Assembly (NCBI RefSeq): GCF_013085255.1
Contig: NZ_JABFCX010000003.1
Location: 1,303,242-1,367,241 of the forward strand
Length of the DNA stretch: 64,000 nucleotides
From: Parvularcula mediterranea
Lineage (GTDB): Bacteria; Pseudomonadota; Alphaproteobacteria; Caulobacterales; Parvularculaceae
Direction of reading: 5' to 3'
This document shows positions 62,601-64,000 of this stretch, piece after piece. A program made the position numbers and the translations under genes. Numbering within the stretch: position 1 is the first letter of the stretch; the number at the start of each line of letters is the position of its first letter. The notes beneath the pieces were generated by a model. The model worked only from the letters and a program-made list of their open reading frames with translations, did not search any database and was not told where the DNA came from.

Positions 62601-64000
62601 AGGTGGGCGCGCTTGCGGGCGGTCTCCTCGAGATGCGCCAGGCTGATCTTCTCACGGAGCAATCAAAGCTGGTGATCGGCCTTGATGGTGCAGGGGATGA
62701 CGCTGCGGCGGGCCTTGTGACCATCCGTCAGGCGATCACCCTTGAGGGTATCTTAAAGCTCGAAGTGGGCGACGGGTTCGCAGCCGAGCTTGGCGACAGC
62801 TTTGTCATCGCAAGGGAGGACTTCAACGTCACCAATGGCGAGGCGTTCGCAGGAGCCTTTGACGGCTTTGAAGGCTTCGACCTTGAGGGCGACCTTGCCT
62901 TCCGGCTCGTGAGGAGCACGGATCCTGAGAACAGCTCGATCCAGACGCTGGTCCTCGAAGTGGTGGAAGACGCCACGGCCGAGGCTGGCGGCTTCATCGG
63001 AGCGGGCTCTGTCTTCACCCCGCCGGACCTGCCTGCAGAGGGCACGCGGGTGGAGATCACCCTTGATGAGATCGGCGGCCGGGTGGCTGACAGCGAGATC
63101 ACGGGGACGACCACGGATGGTCTTTCGAGGGTCGAGGTGACCAACACGCTGGCGGTGCTCGAGAACGTGGCCTTGGGCGTCGACCTTGGGGTGGATGCTG
63201 CGAACGGCACCCGGCGTGTGGACATCGAGCAGGGGCTGACCTTTGCGAACGGTGCCCAGATCATCCTCGAGGACAGCGAGAACGGTGTGGCGGAAGCGCG
63301 CTTCTTCGGTACCCAGACGGTGGACGGCGAAGGCGGCATCTTCATGAGCCGGGTCAATGCCAACGTCCTTGGCATCGAGTCGGAGATCGAGTTCGTCAAC
63401 ACGCTGTCAGGCGCAAGGGAGCTTCTGACCTTCGGTGAGGATGTGACCATCTCTGGCGATGGCCGTGTCTTTGCCAATGGCTTCGAAGACCGGATCCGGA
63501 TCCTCGGCGAGGTTGTGGGTACGCCTGAGAACCTTCTCGAGATCGAGGATCTCGACAATGGCGGTGCGACCTTGATGGTCGATGCCTCGGCTGGCCGTGT
63601 GGCTGTGGACGATGTGGTGGAGAACACCCGCTTCGAGGGGACAGGGGAGCTTGAGCTCTTCGATGGCAGCTACCGGAACGTCAGCTTCGGCATGGATGCC
63701 CGCTTCGGCGGTGTGGCCTCAGGTGGCCAGACCCTGACGGTGGAGGAGGGCCTTGAGGTCGACAGTCTCCTCACCGTGGAGGCTCCGACCGGGGGCACCC
63801 GGTTCCTGACCGCGCTTGGCGAGCAGAGCCTTGTGGGGACGGGCGAGATCGTCCTCTCCGGCGATGAGACGTCGGAAGGCCAGGCGCAGAACTATCTCGA
63901 CTTCAACGGCACGCTGGTGCGGGCGGAGACCTTGGTGATCGGTCCTGACCTGACGGTGAGGGGCGAGGGCCATATCCGTGCGATCGATGCCGATGACCTG
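50642..64000 (+). CDS. Giant type I-secreted adhesin (3' end outside window)
   Basis: The frame runs from ATG 50642 to the window edge without a stop, at least 4453 residues. The N-terminus (1-160) has strand repeats such as LLEVRHEDGRLTLFDD. It leads to a membrane-like helix (168-188) and an Asp/Glu-rich stretch, like the retention modules of LapA/BapA-type adhesins. Then come a cadherin-like domain (about 51281-51570), an RTX-like glycine/aspartate region (51583-51810) and two cadherin-like domains (52390-52980). Two SbsA-type Ig domains (52990-53640) and a carboxypeptidase-regulatory-like domain (53660-53830) follow. A helical Cys-bearing region, a TSP3-type calcium segment (55580-55717) and an LVIVD-type propeller (to about 56690) come next, then two more Ig domains. 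From about 57350 the rest is beta-helical repeats. The C-terminal secretion signal is not visible. Confidence 0.88.
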   Translation, partial: MDRYGDGFRVFAGDSESVSEAGDALDRLKPSGLGSGQERKKKGKGAFTASASVTALLATKAFAAQEGGRVVSFVDESEMVGIESFDLREDGLLEVRHEDGRLTLFDDSAFEIGEDGALFVAQPAAESAALLAGTTPREDALYVEGPNAEEMSEEAPAFATEGASTFSWTPFLIAAGFAGLAIIVGLATGDDDDEEDGDGGMMPPPPPPSPANNAPEFTSDAAVSVAEGGTVAVTAEATDADGDGLTYSISGTDAALFSIDAASGELTFNGRTDFEAPADDGGDNVYDLTVSVTDGEDTTEQAVTITVTDAASFTVDGTDGDDALDLSGQDEDITVNAGDGADSVATDEGADSLNLGGGADVAFAGQGADSVSGGEGDDVVVAVGTTGADEYAESDITDAGGQGVDISGVLTLDRLNGQATSDVVSGEVIDGGEGMDSLVTYGDIDLSQADLISIERLILNSDVTASAEDFGDGGVEEVVGDGTAILRLVGTGTIDLAELDLSGVTFIDLGENVTLSAANAQALADAGITAIGGAGSVAFGAVAGTELAGLVFGSGLGVSSNGADIDPEDFGGTTTEGAIGGVVLSGRSSVSVAENGTAVETFSALSADGEDVVFSVSGTDAGLFVVDPATGVLTFADAPDFEAPGDDGGDNVYNLTVTATAGETSVSQDIVVTVTGLNDNAPVFTSATGVSVAENTTDTGYQAIASDADGDDVSYSITGGADGDLFSVDANGFLTFNAAPDFEAPGDADSNNAYLVEVTASDGTNSSAQLLTVTVTDVVEGGPDLTAPKVQSSPTGTLTTAPTSIRIGFDEPVGPSAAVRSAYQVFDGEDNPVEISSIVRVNASTIRLNLPAALEDGEYTVRIADSVEDLAGNNLATDTSFDFTVAAPTRIVAVRPTDGDDLVNLESKVTVEFDRPIDPDTVSMDTVKVMANGVQQQGQLFVSPNKQIITFVPDQLMPSGTKIRVMVDGDEVMGANGSNVDADGDGASGGMLQSEFSTVTLTRVENTNIEGFIFDSNNRAPDGSDLPLEGVIVSVVGLPGVTTTTDENGRFFLEDLPVPDAYLHFDATPVTAETGFSYGTIVKPVHTIAGQTVGMTTPDGTPFNIYFAAFPETDATPIAEDGATEAGLGDFGKAQLAEILPDVDPAEFEKLKVVIPEGSLIDDEGNPAESVTVLAFSPDRIPAPTPPGFDPDYVFTVSAGEAINVSGKAQIELPNLNGDAPGTQLPIMSFDHDAGEWVQTGTGIVSDDGETIISEGDTGVNTLGWKFVGDQPTSPATGPEEPENEDAPEDEPPCEDEVGLTDLDTITSIAKQVLSLAADLSPAGTAKTLFRAGELIAELTKIALDGAKALRDLQKAIDSGESAEVVLRSFSVIKDQFKDIYANLYNAAKDFLEKNSVFSAACTLVELSGTLKSICDSVEESECQELGFWAGLGCDAADLGNRVGSKVKQLFELASGKLEANGLKAFCFAFDAFEDILKDSYDLSQLNVDDLAIKGPTLSILNESGVPSDDVRDALSSDIDQLLSDLSVLNEPLPDLASELEEIEAAAIEAGESVTEIVSAVGDISAAVYEYEPGTYYAISYDGIVRRGLLSESGIRIDGFPPDTPYVIEFYDHERGLYGVSEGTSNLAGLETVLASPMYERVKNFVDTDGDGIIDIAEGIIGTNADDADTDGDGIKDGAELDQGLNPLDGLGFPTGLISQVALQGEALDVEVIGSVEDTSQQTAYVATGSHGLAVIDASDFQAPILLGEIDLPGTNVQATADDARGLAFVAAGSVGLHIVDVSDPLEPTLVRTVTEAGSVNAVISLNGLVIAAGDNLSVIGAVTGEVFGEVDVAGEISSIAFDGENLFAVVDNQRLVSYDFDGEVFTEIDSISIPTPPVRRQPFEDFQVFVSDGVAFVSNGIATSQIAGTRPLERGGLITFDVSDASDLQLISNIDTGNAAAGNLETVVNGSGLAAVAAGQFGLQVLDVSDPGETFDVVTTFDTDGRAEGVALAGGLAFVADGSGGLKVINFIPFDTAGEAPTISIDSDVIDADPDTDGLQVEEGTRLNLDADISDDVQVRSVELIVNGEVVSNDLSAPFDLFFNIPSLASGAETVTVQVRATDTGGNSSLSEELTFDIIEDITPPEIVRVTPVDGSLALTGQSVVQVLFSEPVDPDTVDIGDLTLTEAGAPDTVLEADDIILSAEGRIARYVFLDLPVGEYTVDADLSGATDFAGNAIGGDALTQSFEVADATAVFSNSAGGSWFTASNWQSGTLPTEDDGVLIVVDDGASVQFNSFTFNPVEVDRIRLGGTLELDFGSLDANEIDASDGQFVQDGGVLLNTTITASDDATGDRADFRGFGTIDNVVIDAQARVTGNVTAQTALRIDDVLAVGGDGTSGSESLNIRADIGTVAGSGTLQLDEGGFVTALSTLNIAETLVFNEDLTIRGFGTLGTNGFGDRVQIDGQVIAEGGTLRINNINNNGEALDFTEGVDGEIILGGFVEDVVLSPVAGTSVEVTSATIRDVTIGGAGSVDFSSGNAAGIDINEGAEGRLTNGRDLTVEGLVVDGEFVVAGSNSTSVLGLRGTQELSGSGRVLLSGENAVGGVARNVLQLTSTSNAREELTIGSDIVVEGWGSVSANGNDDTIRFEGLAKGSSEGPLTLFDIDNTQGDGSAGALRVDSSEGVVAVGQSARIIGADFVGEAGTDGILEFFASAVLEEVSLSMDSLLDGTTQSRTVFVQEGLALDGSLEIRGTQSRTTEFRFQGEQEISGTGEIVLTDGGVGDADPLSYLAIQGVTGASEILTIGEDITVRGEGWIFSRSTNDLFAIDGRVVAEGGRLRIEDTASVNGEVGALAGGLLEMRQADLLTEQSKLVIGLDGAGDDAAAGLVTIRQAITLEGILKLEVGDGFAAELGDSFVIAREDFNVTNGEAFAGAFDGFEGFDLEGDLAFRLVRSTDPENSSIQTLVLEVVEDATAEAGGFIGAGSVFTPPDLPAEGTRVEITLDEIGGRVADSEITGTTTDGLSRVEVTNTLAVLENVALGVDLGVDAANGTRRVDIEQGLTFANGAQIILEDSENGVAEARFFGTQTVDGEGGIFMSRVNANVLGIESEIEFVNTLSGARELLTFGEDVTISGDGRVFANGFEDRIRILGEVVGTPENLLEIEDLDNGGATLMVDASAGRVAVDDVVENTRFEGTGELELFDGSYRNVSFGMDARFGGVASGGQTLTVEEGLEVDSLLTVEAPTGGTRFLTALGEQSLVGTGEIVLSGDETSEGQAQNYLDFNGTLVRAETLVIGPDLTVRGEGHIRAIDADDLVDIQGTLIVEGLFEVEDLADFGGTLEIARTGTLEVEDRFNELRELTLTGDAQVTIALGGSGLDARAGQIVIFGEAALAGTLTLDVEAGFTGEIGDEFVIASARDGFASVFDAIEGFDIDGDDKALALVQDDTTLSVRIVSQDEAGSFFLRSQLPPDPVLPELSGTFTGVIDDALAGGPLAQVDDSGATFNSVDLQTDVLIQTDDDGFFRQGFLQVSDGLTLTGADITLESTPSDRAYLLFNGPQTVSGTGEIVLSETNGTPFRPVTNWVGFSGSDFNAPETLTFDVVVRGAGSIFTNSAQDRFQFLDEVIAEGGRLTISYINNGGETLVVSEQLGGELIIQSAIEDTVLSPTAGTVVEIASATIRDLEVAGEGAVDIRSSSAEGILVTGNAILTNGRDLTVEGLVVDGEFVVAGSNSTSVLGLRGTQELSGSGRVLLSGENAVGGVARNVLQLTSTSNAREELTIGSDIVVEGWGSVSANGNDDTIRFEGLAKGSSEGPLTLFDIDNTQGDGSAGALRVDSSEGVVAVGQSARIIGADFVGEAGTDGILEFFASAVLEEVSLSMDSLLDGTTQSRTVFVQEGLALDGSLEIRGTQSRTTEFRFQGEQEISGTGEIVLTDGGVGDADPLSYLAIQGVTGASEILTIGEDITVRGEGWIFSRSTNDLFAIDGRVVAEGGRLRIEDTASVNGEVGALAGGLLEMRQADLLTEQSKLVIGLDGAGDDAAAGLVTIRQAITLEGILKLEVGDGFAAELGDSFVIAREDFNVTNGEAFAGAFDGFEGFDLEGDLAFRLVRSTDPENSSIQTLVLEVVEDATAEAGGFIGAGSVFTPPDLPAEGTRVEITLDEIGGRVADSEITGTTTDGLSRVEVTNTLAVLENVALGVDLGVDAANGTRRVDIEQGLTFANGAQIILEDSENGVAEARFFGTQTVDGEGGIFMSRVNANVLGIESEIEFVNTLSGARELLTFGEDVTISGDGRVFANGFEDRIRILGEVVGTPENLLEIEDLDNGGATLMVDASAGRVAVDDVVENTRFEGTGELELFDGSYRNVSFGMDARFGGVASGGQTLTVEEGLEVDSLLTVEAPTGGTRFLTALGEQSLVGTGEIVLSGDETSEGQAQNYLDFNGTLVRAETLVIGPDLTVRGEGHIRAIDADDL
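54521..55360 (+). other. Helical, cysteine-bearing insertion in the adhesin
   Basis: Residues about 1294-1570 break the beta-rich pattern. The stretch is predicted helical by eye, for example LFRAGELIAELTKIALDGAK and SKVKQLFELASGKLEA. It holds six Cys codons (residues 1294, 1402, 1415, 1423, 1434 and 1467), the only ones I noticed in frame. Its codons are more AT-rich (ATA, AAA, AAT) than those around it. I recognise no domain. Confidence 0.55.
58241..61708 (+). repeat. Adhesin tandem repeat, unit 1 (3468 nt)
   Basis: From CTCACGAACGGCCGTGACCT at 58241 the sequence recurs exactly 3468 nt later at 61709. The unit encodes 1156 residues. The part that can be compared (58241-60532 with 61709-64000) appears identical. 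The sequence just before each copy (about 57900-58240 and 61370-61708) is related but diverged, sharing protein motifs such as VIAEGG, VLSP and SATIRD. Confidence 0.92.
61709..64000 (+). repeat. Adhesin tandem repeat, unit 2 (cut by window end)
   Basis: This is the second copy of the 3468-nt unit, visible for 2292 nt. I found no difference from unit 1, including in stretches with unusual codon choice. The frame is kept because 3468 is divisible by three. More units may lie beyond the window. Confidence 0.92.

Noticed and set aside
51961..63627. Many minus-strand frames of 100-377 codons opposite the adhesin
   Set aside because: They are antisense shadows of a repetitive GC-rich coding region. 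The identical pairs simply mirror the 3468-nt repeat.

Overview
The window looks like a GC-rich chromosomal segment of a marine alphaproteobacterium. The reasons are a proteorhodopsin next to a Brp/Blh carotene dioxygenase, a lexA gene preceded by alphaproteobacterial GTTC-N7-GTTC SOS boxes, the tpiA-ppiD-trpE-trpG-trpD-trpC-lexA gene order, and an hfq-hflX pair beside Trk potassium genes. A Parvularculales/Hyphomonadales-like relative is my best guess, but the rank below class is inference. Genes are packed very tightly: many neighbours overlap by 1 or 4 nt, and several convergent pairs share their stop codons.

Layout. 1-7.7 kb: the end of a TPR protein, a small secreted Cys protein, an SRPBCC protein, an amidohydrolase, alaS and a cadherin-esterase lipoprotein. 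7.9-9.7 kb: the phototrophy pair blh and proteorhodopsin. 9.7-18.1 kb: 3-hydroxyisobutyryl-CoA hydrolase, a hydrolase-fold protein without its catalytic residues, a run of overlapping small genes (OmpA-like, VOC, two tandem GNATs), a beta-lactamase-fold lipoprotein, a double thioredoxin-fold protein and a nitroreductase. 18.2-22.6 kb: a stand-alone ftsZ, a MarR regulator divergent from a lipoprotein with a palindromic operator between them, and an M49-like metallopeptidase. 22.7-33.5 kb: rpiA, glutathione reductase, trkA, M24 and S41 peptidases, trkH, hfq and hflX. 33.5-36.4 kb: an accessory patch with a duplicated hflX 3' end, two small membrane-protein genes, a ParB-domain protein and a large cloverleaf-like inverted repeat. 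36.4-45.9 kb: secG, a hydrolase, tpiA, ppiD, the trp genes and lexA. 46.0-64.0 kb: a complete type I secretion system (outer-membrane channel, adaptor, ABC exporter) transcribed away from a giant adhesin gene that is still open at the window edge after 4453 codons.

How the parts work together. Blh would make retinal for the rhodopsin proton pump. TrkA and TrkH together form a potassium uptake system. Hfq and HflX sit together as in many proteobacteria. TrpE, G, D and C make the early tryptophan pathway. The three type I secretion proteins very probably export the divergent giant adhesin, which is built from cadherin-like, Ig-like, calcium-binding, propeller and beta-helical repeat modules and contains a 3468-nt tandem repeat whose second copy appears identical as far as the window shows.

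The most unusual items are palindromic elements inserted in frame within hflX, the missing conventional start codon for the conserved hflX N-terminus, the cloverleaf repeat near 36.0 kb, the antisense gene embedded in the trp cluster with overlapping start codons, a rhodopsin with glycine at the antenna-window position, and the homogenised adhesin repeats with a cysteine-bearing helical insertion. I saw no tRNA, rRNA, CRISPR array or insertion-sequence transposase. All family assignments come from reading motifs, not from searches.
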